Origin: Dyella sp. BiH032
Lineage (GTDB): Bacteria; Pseudomonadota; Gammaproteobacteria; Xanthomonadales; Rhodanobacteraceae
Length of the DNA: 64,000 nt
Direction of reading: 5' to 3'
Assembly (NCBI RefSeq): GCF_031954525.1
Contig: NZ_CP134867.1
Span: forward strand, 2,108,001-2,172,000
Part shown: piece by piece, positions 17,620-28,491 of the stretch
How positions within the stretch are numbered: the first letter of the stretch is position 1
Layout: each line of letters starts with the position of its first letter
Made by a program: the position numbers and the translations under genes
The notes under the pieces: model-generated
What the model was told of the DNA's origin: nothing
The model's database searches: none
Seen by the model: only the letters and a program-made list of their open reading frames with translations

Positions 17620-20175
17620 ATGCCGATGCATGCCGGCATCATGGTGGTGGCGGCGCAGCGCGAGCTGCGTCGCGCAGTATTCGACGCGCTGGATCGCGAC
17701 GGCCATCTCGCCGTGCATTCGGCGCGCGATACCACGCATGCCGGCATCCTGCTCGAAGGGCGGGCCGATCTTGCCCTCGTCGTGATGGTGCTCGAGGGCG
17801 ATGCCCGCGACGCGCTGGCGTCGGTGGAGCAGCTCCGGCGCCTGCCGGCCTGCGCCGAGGCGCCGCTGATCGCCGTGTTGACCGAAGACGCCTCCATCCG
17901 TCCGGCCCAGCTTCCGGCGGGCGTATCCGACTGGCTGTATGCCTCCCAGATAGACAGCGAGCTGATCGCGCGCTGGCGGCGACTGCAGCGGACCGGCGCG
18001 ATGCCGCCCGCGGCCAGCCCGGGGCCGGGGCAGGGTGGCGATTACCGCTTTGCCTTCGATGAGACGGACGGCGAATGGGCCATCGTCGATACGTCGCGCG
18101 GACGGCTGCTCGAGGTCAGTCCGGCATTGATACGACGCAGCGGGCTGGTCGGCGATCGCCTGATCGGCCTGCCGCTGACGGAGCTGCTCGAATTCCAAGA
18201 AGTCACGGCCGAGCAGGCCATCGCCGACGATTCCCGCCGCTGGCACCCCTGTCGGCGCCGCACCCGCGAGGGGTACGACAGCGGTGAAGCCAGTGCCCGG
18301 CCGGTCCGTCATGCCGGCGCCGACGCGGTGGCGTTCGCCTTTCGCAGCGACAAGGCGGGAGCGCGCGCCGAGGTGGCGCTGTCCCTGCTGGCGCGGCTAT
18401 TCGGTACCGGCAGCGGCGACGACAGCATCGATACCGCGGCCCGCATGATTTACGAGGAGCTGGGGTTGGACTACCTGGCCGTCTGGTCCGCTCGTCCCGA
18501 GGAAGGCGGTGCGCCGCTCCAGCTGGCGCAGTGGTGGAGCGGCGAGGAGCAGCTCTGGCCGAGTCCGCAGTTGCAGAGCTCCCTGCGGCTGGTGCTCTCC
18601 GGGCAGGCTATGCTGCATCCCGGCGACGCACGTCGGCTTGCCGCGATGGATCCTCTGCTGGAGCAGCTGGGGCTCAGCGGCTTCGCCGGCCTGCCGCTGC
18701 TGGACGAGCGGCACTCCGTGCTGGGTGCCCTGCTGGCGGGCACACGGCAGCCGTTCGGCGAACTGACCATCATCGAACCGGTATTGCGCTGTGCCGCGGC
18801 ACGCTTCGCGCATGCGCTGGAGTTGCGCCGCACCCGCGAACAGGGGCGCGCCGAGGGCCTGCTGGATGCACTGACCGGCCTGCCGAACCGGCTGCTGTTC
18901 AACGACCGGCTGGACACGATCATCCGCGAGGCCAACCGCACCGGCGAGTGCTTCGCCATGCTGTTCGTCGACCTCGATCGCTTCAAGACCATCAACGACA
19001 CGCTGGGCCACGCTGTGGGCGACCAGGTGCTGATCACCGCCACCCAACGCCTGCGGACGAGCGTGCGCGCTTCGGATACGGTAGCCCGCTATGCGGGCGA
19101 CGAATTCGTCGTCATCCTCCGCCACATTGTCAAGAGCGAGGACGTGCTGCGCATCGCCGAGAAGATCGTGCAGGTGATGGAGGCGCCGTTCCGCATCGAC
19201 GATGGCACCGAGCTGCAGGTCACCGCGTCGATCGGCGTGAGCTTCTTCCCGGACGACGCGCCGGACGCCGAGACCCTGCTCAAGCACGCCGACGAGGCGA
19301 TGTACGCGGCCAAGAGCCTGGGCCGCAACAACTATCAGATCTACGAGATCAGCGCCGAGCAGGCGCAGCAGCAGAACATGGCGCTCAAATCGGGGCTGCG
19401 CCACGCCGAGCACAATGGCGAGCTGCGCGTGTTCTATCAGCCGCAGGTGGACGCGGCCAGCGAAGACATCGTCGGCATGGAAGCGCTGGTCCGCTGGGAG
19501 CACCCGGAGCTGGGCTTCATTGGGCCGGGCTTCTTCATTCCGCTGGCGGAGGAGACCGGGCTGATCGTGTCGATCGGCGAATGGGTGTTGCGCACCGCCT
19601 GCAGGCAGGCGCAGGAATGGGAGCGCAAGTTCGGCTTGCGGCTGCGCCTGGGCGTGAATCTTTCCGCGGTGCAGCTGATGCAGCCGAACCTGCTCGAGGT
19701 GGTGTCCTCCGCACTGCAGGAGAGCGGACTGGATCCCGGCCTACTGGAAATGGAGGTGACCGAGAGCATCAGTATCAAGGCGGCACCGAACCTGGTGGAG
19801 AACCTGCACGGGCTGCATCGGCTGGGTTGCCGCATTGCCATCGACGATTTCGGCACCGGCGCCGCTTCGCTGGACTACCTGCGCAAGCTGCCCGCCGACC
19901 GGATCAAGATCGACCAGAGCTTCGTGCGCAACATCGGGGTGGACCCCGACGATGAGGCCATCGTGCGCGCCACCATCGAAATGGCCCATCGCCTCAAGCG
20001 CGGCGTGGTGGCCGAGGGCGTGGAGATCGAGCAGCACCTGCACTTCCTGCGCGCCAACCGCTGCGACGAACTGCAGGGCTATTTGTTCTGCAGGCCGCTC
20101 CCGACCCCGGCTTTCGAGAAACTGCTGCTGGAGCGGCAGCGCCTGCTGGCGACGGCCGACGAAGGCGAGGCCTGA
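17620..20175 (+). CDS. Dual-domain GGDEF-EAL c-di-GMP signalling protein with receiver-like and GAF-like sensor regions
   Basis: 851 aa from the ATG at 17620; a coupled TTG at 17608 would add 4 residues. Residues 1-120 resemble a degenerate receiver domain without a clear phosphoacceptor aspartate. About 125-220 looks PAS-like and about 245-400 GAF-like (MIYEELGLDYLAVWSARPEE). The GGDEF domain (about 410-570) has an active-type AGDEF at 492. The EAL domain (about 590-840) has EALVRWEH at 621, DDFGTG at 742 and the late glutamate in EGVEIEQH, so all metal-binding positions look present. Both synthesis and hydrolysis of c-di-GMP are therefore possible. Soluble: no membrane segment seen. Confidence 0.92.
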   Translation: MPMHAGIMVVAAQRELRRAVFDALDRDGHLAVHSARDTTHAGILLEGRADLALVVMVLEGDARDALASVEQLRRLPACAEAPLIAVLTEDASIRPAQLPAGVSDWLYASQIDSELIARWRRLQRTGAMPPAASPGPGQGGDYRFAFDETDGEWAIVDTSRGRLLEVSPALIRRSGLVGDRLIGLPLTELLEFQEVTAEQAIADDSRRWHPCRRRTREGYDSGEASARPVRHAGADAVAFAFRSDKAGARAEVALSLLARLFGTGSGDDSIDTAARMIYEELGLDYLAVWSARPEEGGAPLQLAQWWSGEEQLWPSPQLQSSLRLVLSGQAMLHPGDARRLAAMDPLLEQLGLSGFAGLPLLDERHSVLGALLAGTRQPFGELTIIEPVLRCAAARFAHALELRRTREQGRAEGLLDALTGLPNRLLFNDRLDTIIREANRTGECFAMLFVDLDRFKTINDTLGHAVGDQVLITATQRLRTSVRASDTVARYAGDEFVVILRHIVKSEDVLRIAEKIVQVMEAPFRIDDGTELQVTASIGVSFFPDDAPDAETLLKHADEAMYAAKSLGRNNYQIYEISAEQAQQQNMALKSGLRHAEHNGELRVFYQPQVDAASEDIVGMEALVRWEHPELGFIGPGFFIPLAEETGLIVSIGEWVLRTACRQAQEWERKFGLRLRLGVNLSAVQLMQPNLLEVVSSALQESGLDPGLLEMEVTESISIKAAPNLVENLHGLHRLGCRIAIDDFGTGAASLDYLRKLPADRIKIDQSFVRNIGVDPDDEAIVRATIEMAHRLKRGVVAEGVEIEQHLHFLRANRCDELQGYLFCRPLPTPAFEKLLLERQRLLATADEGEA

Positions 20176-20336
20176 GGCCCGCCGGCTTGCCTCGGCCGAG
20201 GCAGGCCCTATATCGGTCAACGGGAGGTCGGCCGGCAGGACGCCTGCTGCGTTCGCTACGATGTCGCCGAAGCCGCTGGATGAATGCCATCCAGCACTGG
20301 GCATCGTTCTTCCGCAGGGAGAAGCTCCGGCGCGAC

Positions 20337-20364
20337 TGAACTTGGTGGCGCGATCCTTGTCATA
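20337..20364 (+). promoter_or_regulatory. Candidate sigma-E (RpoE) promoter of the rpoE operon
   Basis: TGAACTT at 20337-20343, a 16-nt spacer, then TCATA at 20360-20364. It resembles the GGAACTT-N16-TCnnA sigma-E consensus and lies 66 nt before the rpoE start. This fits positive autoregulation known for rpoE, but is by eye only. Confidence 0.5.
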
Positions 20365-20429
20365 GCGGACCGTCCCGAGCCGGCGGAATCCCCTCAAGCG
20401 GGTGGCAGAGTCAGAAGGAGACGGCCCGG

Positions 20430-21026
20430 ATGGGCGAAAACGAACTGGACAGCGCCCTCGTCGAGCGGGTCCAAAAAGGGGACAAGCGGGCGTTCGACCT
20501 GCTGGTGCGCAAGTACCAGCACAAGGTGATCGCGTTGATCTCCCGCTATGTGAACAACTACGCCGAGTGCGAGGACGTCGCCCAGGAGGCCTTCGTGCGC
20601 GCATGGCGCGCGATCGGCTCCTTCCGTGGCGAGAGCGCTTTCTATACCTGGATGTACAAGATCGCCGTGAACACGGCGAAGAACCACCTGGTAGCCATGG
20701 GGCGGCGACCGCCGGCCGATGACATCGCCGTGGACGACGCGGTCTTCGTGCCAGGCTCGGACCGCATGCAGGAGAGCGCCACCCCCGAGCGCGAGCTGTT
20801 GCGGCAGGAAATTGAACAAACGGTGTATTCCACTGTCCAAGCGCTGCCCGAGGAACTGCGGACCGCCATCACGCTGCGCGAGGTGGATGGCCTCAGTTAC
20901 GAAGAAATCGCCGAGGCGATGGGCTGTCCGATCGGTACGGTGCGTTCGCGTATCTTCCGGGCACGTGAAGCTATCGATGAGAAATTGCGGCCCCTGTTGT
21001 CGGACCGTGAGGACCTGACTCCATGA
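20430..21026 (+). CDS. rpoE: RNA polymerase sigma factor RpoE (sigma-E/AlgU)
   Basis: 198 aa ECF sigma factor directing the envelope-stress regulon. Region 2 (about 12-90) includes FDLLVRKYQHKVIALISRYV, DVAQEAFVRAWRAI and FYTWMYKIAVNTAKNHL. Region 4 (about 133-185) includes LPEELRTAITLREVDGLSYE and the helix-turn-helix GCPIGTVRSRIFRAREAID. The sequence is close to RpoE/AlgU of other gammaproteobacteria. The stop overlaps the rseA start (ATGA at 21023-21026), coupling sigma and anti-sigma synthesis. A sigma-E-like promoter precedes it. Confidence 0.97.
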   Translation: MGENELDSALVERVQKGDKRAFDLLVRKYQHKVIALISRYVNNYAECEDVAQEAFVRAWRAIGSFRGESAFYTWMYKIAVNTAKNHLVAMGRRPPADDIAVDDAVFVPGSDRMQESATPERELLRQEIEQTVYSTVQALPEELRTAITLREVDGLSYEEIAEAMGCPIGTVRSRIFRAREAIDEKLRPLLSDREDLTP

Positions 21027-21697
21027 CTGACACCCATCGCGAAACTCTGTCCGCTGGTATGGACGGCGAGCTGACCCAGGAGGAACTCCGCTTCCTGCTG
21101 CGCCGGCTTGACCACGACGCTGCGTTGCAGCAAGCCTGGTCGCGCTATCACGTAGCGCGTGACGGCCTGCGCCGGCAGCAGCCCCCGTTGGCCTCGGAAG
21201 GTTTCTCGGCTCGCGTCATGCTGGCGATCGAACAGGAAGCGGCCGTCGTGGCCGGTTCAGGACGCCGCCGCCACTGGTTGCGCTGGTCGGCCGGCGGCGC
21301 GATTGCCGCCACGGTGGCCGTCGCGGCCCTGCTGGTAACCCAGCCGGCAGGACCTGGCGGCGAAAGCGCCGCTCCACAGGTCGCCGCCAAGGGCGGTCAT
21401 CGACCGGCTGCGGTCCAGGCCGGGGCTACGGCCGTCGCCTCCCGCGTGGACACGCCGGCTGCCGCGCCCGCCTGGCTCAACAATTACGCCAGTCTGCCTT
21501 CGGCCCTGACCCAGCAGGCTTCGGCGACGGTGGACGGTGGCGACGGGGCGACCTTCCTCTACTCGCGCAATCGCCTGAATCCCTATCAGGTGGACCGCTA
21601 CCGGGCAATCAACAACGGCGACGGCAGCTACCTGCTGCTGGTGTCGCCGACGCAGCGGGCGCCGCAGGCCCCGCAGCCGGAACCGCCGGCTCAGTGA
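21023..21697 (+). CDS. rseA: Sigma-E negative regulator RseA (anti-sigma factor)
   Basis: 224 aa. The cytoplasmic N-terminal domain RETLSAGMDGELTQEELRFL (about 5-24) is the conserved RseA sigma-binding region. One membrane segment (about 94-110, AGGAIAATVAVAALLV) is followed by a periplasmic C-terminus rich in Ala, Pro and Gln. Regulated cleavage by DegS/RseP releases RpoE in the E. coli model. rseB is absent here; the gene is followed directly by the mucD protease gene, as in Xanthomonas-type clusters. Confidence 0.9.
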   Translation: MTDTHRETLSAGMDGELTQEELRFLLRRLDHDAALQQAWSRYHVARDGLRRQQPPLASEGFSARVMLAIEQEAAVVAGSGRRRHWLRWSAGGAIAATVAVAALLVTQPAGPGGESAAPQVAAKGGHRPAAVQAGATAVASRVDTPAAAPAWLNNYASLPSALTQQASATVDGGDGATFLYSRNRLNPYQVDRYRAINNGDGSYLLLVSPTQRAPQAPQPEPPAQ

Positions 21698-21699
21698 CG

Positions 21700-21764
21700 C
21701 CCGGGCATGCCTTTGCCCGGGTTCGCATTTCCGCATCTACCGCCGGCCCTTCGACAGGGCCGGC
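21700..21764. repeat. Two hairpins between rseA and mucD
   Basis: Stem CCCGGGCA/TGCCCGGG (21700-21721, loop TGCCTT) and stem GCCGGCCCT/AGGGCCGGC (21742-21764, loop TCGAC). Neither has a strong U-tract. They could attenuate read-through from rpoE-rseA into mucD or protect the upstream mRNA end. Confidence 0.5.
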
Positions 21765-21831
21765 CGATGCGTGCCCGGCAGCCCAACCTTCAGCCTGAAA
21801 CCTCAAGCCTGACAGACCCAAGGAGGAACAC

Positions 21832-23328
21832 ATGAGTCGAACGATCCTGCGTCGCGCCGCGTGCGGTGCGCTGGTATCGCTTGCCGTGGCAAGCGGAGCG
21901 CAGGCGCAGACGCAGCCGGCCGGCGCCGCGCCGGCACCTGCGGCCAGCCTGCCGGACTTCACCGGCATCGTGCAGAAGAACGCCCCGGCCGTGGTCCACG
22001 TGGAAGCCAAGTACAGCGGCAAGAGCGCCCGCAAGGCCGCCCCTCCGGTGCGCGGCCGCGGTGCCATGCCGGACGATCCGCAGTTGGACATCTTCCGCCG
22101 TTTCTTCGGCATGCCGATGGTGCCGTCGCCGGAAGAACAGCAGAGCACCTCGCTCGGCTCGGGCTTCATCATTTCGAGCGACGGCTACATCCTCACCAAT
22201 ACCCACGTGGTGGAGGACGCCGACCAGATCACCGTGCGCCTCCAGGACCGCCGCACGCTGACCGCCAAGGTGGTCGGCAGCGACCCGCAATACGACATTG
22301 CCCTGCTGAAGGTCGACGCGGGCGGCAACCTTCCCGCCGTGACCGTCGGCGATTCGCGCAGCCTCAAGCCGGGCCAATGGGTGCTGGCGATCGGCTCGCC
22401 GTTCGGCTTCGACTACACCGTGACCCAGGGCATCGTGAGCGCGGTCGGTCGCAACCTGGGCAGCCAGGATCAGCCGTACACCTCGTTCATCCAGACCGAC
22501 GTGCCGATCAACCGCGGCAACTCCGGCGGCCCGCTGTTCGACCTGCAGGGGCGGGTGGTGGGCGTCAATTCGCAGATCTACTCCAATACCGGCGGTTACC
22601 TCGGCGTGGCGTTCTCGATCCCGATCGACGTGGCCATGAACGTGGTCAAGCAGATCAAGGAGAAGGGCTACGTCACCCGCGGGCAGCTCGGCGTGATGAT
22701 GCAGCCGATCACCGACGACATCGCCAAGGCGCTCAAGCTCGGCAGCAACTCCGGCGCGGCGGTGACCCAGGTGAGCCCTGGCAGCGGCGCCGAAAAAGCC
22801 GGCCTCAAGCCGGGTGACATCATCGTGGGCTACAACGGCCAGCCGATCACCCAGGCGGCCGATCTGCCGCCCCTGGTCGGCATCACGCCGCCGGGCAGCA
22901 AGGCGACGCTGAGCATCCTGCGCGACGGTAAGAAGCAAGACGTACCGGTGACCATCGGCGAGATGAAGCGCGACGGCAAGGCAGCGTCCGCCGCACCGGC
23001 GGTGGGTGGCGGTCCTGCCGCGGCGACCGGTTCCACGGCGCTGGGGCTGGCGGTGGAGGACGTGGACAGCGATACGCGCCAGCAGCTCGGCCTGAAGGCG
23101 GGCGAGGGCGTGCTGATCGGCGATGTCACCGGATCCGTGGCGGCTCGGGCCGGCCTGCAGCCGGGAGACGTGATCCTGATGGTCAACCAGCAGCGGGTCG
23201 GCAGCGCGGCGGCCTTTCATGCGGCGACCAAGGGTCTCAAGCCCGGCGACACCGTGCTGCTGCTGGTTCGTCACGGCGACCAGAGCGGTTTCGTCGGGCT
23301 GACCCTTCCCAAAGGGGACGACGAGTGA
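21832..23328 (+). CDS. mucD: Periplasmic serine protease of the Do/DegP family (MucD)
   Basis: 498 aa. Degrades or refolds misfolded envelope proteins. A Sec signal peptide ends near ASGAQA (residue 25). The trypsin-like domain has the triad His125 (NTHVVED), Asp155 (YDIALLKVD) and Ser231 (NRGNSGGPLFD). Two PDZ domains follow (about 290-380 and 405-490), each opening with a GLxxG-style ligand loop such as RGQLGVMMQ. A strong ribosome site AAGGAGG lies just upstream of the ATG. It is the third gene of the sigma-E cluster and is usually a regulon member that feeds back on RseA stability. Confidence 0.95.
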   Translation: MSRTILRRAACGALVSLAVASGAQAQTQPAGAAPAPAASLPDFTGIVQKNAPAVVHVEAKYSGKSARKAAPPVRGRGAMPDDPQLDIFRRFFGMPMVPSPEEQQSTSLGSGFIISSDGYILTNTHVVEDADQITVRLQDRRTLTAKVVGSDPQYDIALLKVDAGGNLPAVTVGDSRSLKPGQWVLAIGSPFGFDYTVTQGIVSAVGRNLGSQDQPYTSFIQTDVPINRGNSGGPLFDLQGRVVGVNSQIYSNTGGYLGVAFSIPIDVAMNVVKQIKEKGYVTRGQLGVMMQPITDDIAKALKLGSNSGAAVTQVSPGSGAEKAGLKPGDIIVGYNGQPITQAADLPPLVGITPPGSKATLSILRDGKKQDVPVTIGEMKRDGKAASAAPAVGGGPAAATGSTALGLAVEDVDSDTRQQLGLKAGEGVLIGDVTGSVAARAGLQPGDVILMVNQQRVGSAAAFHAATKGLKPGDTVLLLVRHGDQSGFVGLTLPKGDDE

Positions 23329-23337
23329 TCCATGTGA

Positions 23338-23365
23338 CGGGGCGCCTTCGGGCGCCCCGCTTCGT
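23338..23365 (+). terminator. Terminator-like hairpin after mucD
   Basis: CGGGGCGCC-TTCG-GGCGCCCCG: a 9-bp stem with a stable UUCG loop, followed by CTTCGTTC. The U-tract is weak, so termination may be partial. Confidence 0.65.
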
Positions 23366-23474
23366 TCAGCTGCCGGTGCCTTGGGTTTCCATGCGATAAT
23401 GCCGGGTTCGTATCGCCATCCCGGTGATACGCTGCCTGCGCCCGCGCAGGCGGTGACCGCAGCCAGCGTGTTCC

Positions 23475-25265
<1,791 letters not shown>

Positions 25266-25367
25266 GCGTGCACGACATGGAACGTACAGGGGGCTGCCGC
25301 ACCTTCGCCGGCGAGACGGGCCGGCATTGCAGAACCCATCCGCGACTCACGCTCTGAAGGAGCCCTC

Positions 25368-26279
25368 ATGGATTTCGATTTTTCGGCGATTCTGCTTGGC
25401 CTCACGGTGCTGTTCGGCGTGATCTGGGCTCTGGACCGCCTGTTCTTCTACAAGGGGCGCAAGACCCGCGCCGAAGCGTCGGGGCAGCCGCTGCAGGACC
25501 CGATGCCGGTGGACTGGGCTCGGTCGCTGTTCCCGGTGGTGCTGGTGGTGCTGCTGCTGCGCTCGTTCGTGGCCGAGCCGTTCCGCATTCCTTCCGGCTC
25601 GATGATGCCTACGCTCGACGTCGGCGATTTCATCCTGGTGAACAAGTTCGCCTATGGCCTGCGCATGCCGGCCTTCAACAACAAGTTCCTCGCGCTGGGC
25701 GAACCCAAGCGCGGCGACGTGGTGGTATTCCGCTTCCCGGGCTACCTATGCCGCGTGGACGGCCAGCTGGTGCGCAGCGGCGACCAGACCTGCGCCAACC
25801 CGCAGGCGCCGGTGCAGAGCCAGAACTGGATCAAGCGCGTGATCGGCCTGCCGGGCGACCGCATCGAGATGCAGGGCGACCAGTTGCTGATCAATGGCGA
25901 ACCGGTCGCCGCGGACCAGGTCGGCCCGTACATGGGCAACCCCAAGCGCGACGAAGACCGCCTGATGCTTGAGATGGGCGCCACGGTGTGGAACGAACAC
26001 CTGCGCACGGAAGAAGGCGTCGTAGTGAACCACCTGACCGCGCGCATGCCGGCCTACAACCGCCCGCCGCCGATCCCCAACGACAAGGTGCCGTCGGTGG
26101 TGCCGCAGGGTTGCTACCTGGTGATGGGCGACAACCGCTACAACAGCACCGATAGTCGCTGGTGGGGCTGCCTGCCGGAGCAGAACCTGGCCGGCAAGGC
26201 GTTCCTGATCTGGCTCAGCTGGAAGGGCACCGATGCGGGTTGGGTGGACTTCTCCCGCCTGGGCCGCGTCATCCATTGA
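25368..26279 (+). CDS. lepB: Signal peptidase I (housekeeping copy)
   Basis: 303 aa with two N-terminal membrane segments (about 7-23 and 54-68), as in E. coli LepB. The catalytic Ser78 lies in PSGSMMPTLDVGDF and the base Lys156 in KRVIGLPGDRIE. The box GDNRYNSTDSRWWG is intact. The large catalytic insert between the boxes matches the long proteobacterial form. It follows lepA by about 100 bp, a conserved neighbourhood, and is the likely essential signal peptidase; a shorter second copy lies at 734-1408. Confidence 0.96.
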   Translation: MDFDFSAILLGLTVLFGVIWALDRLFFYKGRKTRAEASGQPLQDPMPVDWARSLFPVVLVVLLLRSFVAEPFRIPSGSMMPTLDVGDFILVNKFAYGLRMPAFNNKFLALGEPKRGDVVVFRFPGYLCRVDGQLVRSGDQTCANPQAPVQSQNWIKRVIGLPGDRIEMQGDQLLINGEPVAADQVGPYMGNPKRDEDRLMLEMGATVWNEHLRTEEGVVVNHLTARMPAYNRPPPIPNDKVPSVVPQGCYLVMGDNRYNSTDSRWWGCLPEQNLAGKAFLIWLSWKGTDAGWVDFSRLGRVIH

Positions 26280-26429
26280 CCAAAGCGTGATGGCGGTCGG
26301 GTCGCGCGGCGTGACGCCGGCCCGCCGCGGCGCCAAAATCCGCCCTGCACGATGCCGGCGGGCCGGCAACGTGGCACCATTCTCACCATACGTTGCGGGG
26401 CCGCCGCCAGTCGGCATAGCGAGGGGACT

Positions 26430-26810
26430 ATGAAAGCGAAGCAGTCGGGTATCACCCTGATCGGGTTTCTGTTGGTGCTGCTGGTGGTGGCCTTCTTCGG
26501 CTACATGGCCATGAAGCTGGTGCCGGCCTATGCCGAGTTCATGGGCGTGAACAAGGCGATGACCCAGGTGGCCAGCGCCGGCGTCGAGGGCAAGACCCTG
26601 GACGACATCCGCCGCGACCTGATGTTCAAGATGGGCTTCCAGTACGTGGACGACGCTACCATCAAGCCCAAGGACATCACCATCACGCGCGCCAACAACG
26701 CCGCGCAGCTGAACGTCACGTACGAGAAGCGCGTGCCCTTCATGTACAACATCGATTTCCTGCTGCACTTCCAGAAGAGCGTGCCGTTGCAGGGCAACGT
26801 GGGTTACTGA
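26430..26810 (+). CDS. DUF4845 family membrane protein
   Basis: 126 aa. It has one N-terminal hydrophobic helix (about 7-28) after a short basic leader. The junction SGITLIGFLLVLL looks like a type IV prepilin N-terminus, but the usual Glu at position +5 is Gly, so it is probably a simple membrane anchor. The rest is a small periplasmic domain. Ribosome site GAGGGGA precedes the ATG. DUF4845 genes sit between lepB and rnc in many beta- and gammaproteobacteria, and the function is unknown. The rnc start is only 7 nt downstream. Confidence 0.88.
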   Translation: MKAKQSGITLIGFLLVLLVVAFFGYMAMKLVPAYAEFMGVNKAMTQVASAGVEGKTLDDIRRDLMFKMGFQYVDDATIKPKDITITRANNAAQLNVTYEKRVPFMYNIDFLLHFQKSVPLQGNVGY

Positions 26811-26817
26811 GGTTTTT

Positions 26818-27474
26818 TTGTCCAAGCTGACTTACCGCTTCCGCGATCCGGCGCTGGCACAACTGGCACTGACCCATCGCAGCGCCGGCAAGCCGAACAA
26901 CGAGCGGCTGGAGTTCCTCGGCGACGCACTGCTCGGCGTAGTGGTCGCCGAGCTGCTTTACGAAGCACACCCGAACGCCAGCGAAGGCGAGCTGTCGCGC
27001 CTGCGCGCGCAACTGGTGAACGGGCAGGCGCTGGCGCTCATCGCGCGCGAACTGGAGCTCGGCGACGAGCTGAAGCTCGGCTCCGGCGAACTGAAGAGCG
27101 GTGGGTTCCGCCGGGATTCGATTCTCGCGGACGCTTTCGAGGCGCTGGTGGCGGCGGTTTACCTGGATAGCGATTTCGCGCAGTGCCGCGAGGTGGTGCG
27201 CAGCCTGTTCGCCGAGCGCGTCGCGGCCATTCCGCGATCCTCCAAGGATGCCAAGACCCGCCTGCAGGAATGGCTGCAGGCGCGCGGCTGGCCCTTGCCG
27301 CATTACGAACTGAAAGACAGCTACGGCGAGGATCACGCGAAGACGTTCGACGTCTCCTGCACGATCGCCGAGCCTATGCCGATCAGCGAGGATGGCCGCG
27401 GCGGCAGCCGCCGCGCCGCCGAGCAGGACGCGGCCGAGGCCGTGCTGCGCCAACTGCAGGAAACCAGACCATGA
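26818..27474 (+). CDS. rnc: Ribonuclease III
   Basis: 218 aa. Cleaves double-stranded RNA in rRNA maturation and mRNA decay. The catalytic domain contains the signature [13 protein letters not shown] (about 28-40), plus the acidic [13 protein letters not shown] segment. The dsRNA-binding domain (about 150-216) begins [13 protein letters not shown] and ends [14 protein letters not shown]. The start codon is TTG, preceded by seven Ts and no visible ribosome site, so translation probably depends on termination of the DUF4845 gene 7 nt upstream. The stop overlaps the era start (ATGA). Confidence 0.96.
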   Translation: MSKLTYRFRDPALAQLALTHRSAGKPNNERLEFLGDALLGVVVAELLYEAHPNASEGELSRLRAQLVNGQALALIARELELGDELKLGSGELKSGGFRRDSILADAFEALVAAVYLDSDFAQCREVVRSLFAERVAAIPRSSKDAKTRLQEWLQARGWPLPHYELKDSYGEDHAKTFDVSCTIAEPMPISEDGRGGSRRAAEQDAAEAVLRQLQETRP

Positions 27475-28415
27475 GCGACCACGACAACGATTTCGACACT
27501 CTCGAGCCGGCCGAGCTGCCGCACGAGGATTTCCGCTGCGGCGCGGTAGCGCTGCTGGGCCGCCCCAACGTGGGCAAGTCCACGTTGCTCAACGCGATGA
27601 TCGGTTTCCGCCTGTCCATCGTCAGCCCGCGACCGCAGACCACCCGCCACCGCATTCTCGGCATCGCCACCAGCGAGGCGGGGCAGATCCTGTACGTGGA
27701 CACGCCCGGCTTGCACCGTGGTGCCAAGCGCGCCATGAACCGCAGCCTCAACCGCGCCGCCCGTTCGGCGATCAGCGAGGTCGATCTGGCCGTGCAGGTG
27801 ATCGAGGCCGGTCGCTGGACGGACGAGGACCAGGCGCTGTACGACGCCCTGGCCGAACAGAAGATCCCGCGCCTGCTGGCGATCAACAAAGTCGATCTCA
27901 GCAAGGACAAGTCCGCACTGCTGCCGTTCGTGGCCGGCCTGATGGATCAGCATGTCTTCGACGAGGTCTATTACGTCAGCGCGCTCAAGGAGAAGGGGTT
28001 GAAGGAACTGGAGAAGGGCATTCTCCAGCGCCTGCCGGTGCGTGCGCCGATGTACGGCGAGGACGAAATCACCGACCGCAGTGAGCGCTTTCTTGCGGCG
28101 GAAATGGTTCGCGAGCAGCTCATGCTCCGTCTCGACCAGGAACTGCCTTACGCCACCACGGTGGAAATCGAACAGTTCAAGGACCGCGAGGACGGCGTGG
28201 CCGAGATCCATGCCGTGATCTGGGTCGAGCGGGACGGGCAGAAGGCCATCGTGATCGGCAACGGCGGCCAGCAACTCAAGGCTATCGGCTCCGCCGCGCG
28301 GCGGAAGATGGAGCAACTGTTCGAGCGCAAGGTCTACCTGAAGCTGTGGGTGAAGGTGCGCGAGGGCTGGGTCGACGACGAGTCCATGCTCAAGAAGTTC
28401 GGTTACACCGATTGA
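27471..28415 (+). CDS. era: GTPase Era
   Basis: 314 aa. Binds the 3' end of 16S rRNA during 30S assembly. G1 GRPNVGKST (about 29-37), G3 DTPGLHRG and G4 NKVD. The C-terminal KH domain has the GxxG-like loop [16 protein letters not shown] (about 264-279). The start overlaps the rnc stop by 4 bp, so RNase III and Era are coupled, as in E. coli. A long in-frame extension upstream of 27471 overlaps rnc and is not credible. Confidence 0.97.
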   Translation: MSDHDNDFDTLEPAELPHEDFRCGAVALLGRPNVGKSTLLNAMIGFRLSIVSPRPQTTRHRILGIATSEAGQILYVDTPGLHRGAKRAMNRSLNRAARSAISEVDLAVQVIEAGRWTDEDQALYDALAEQKIPRLLAINKVDLSKDKSALLPFVAGLMDQHVFDEVYYVSALKEKGLKELEKGILQRLPVRAPMYGEDEITDRSERFLAAEMVREQLMLRLDQELPYATTVEIEQFKDREDGVAEIHAVIWVERDGQKAIVIGNGGQQLKAIGSAARRKMEQLFERKVYLKLWVKVREGWVDDESMLKKFGYTD

Positions 28416-28491
28416 CGTGACGGATCGCGGCCGCGACGCGATCGCCGCCCACGCGTATCCTTGAACGGCATCCCGCTCCGCCCTCGACGCC

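Noticed and set aside
26430..26810. DUF4845 protein as a type IV pilin
   Set aside because: The SGITLIGFLL start resembles a prepilin, but Glu at +5 is missing, the gene lies in the lepB-rnc cluster and no pilus genes are nearby.
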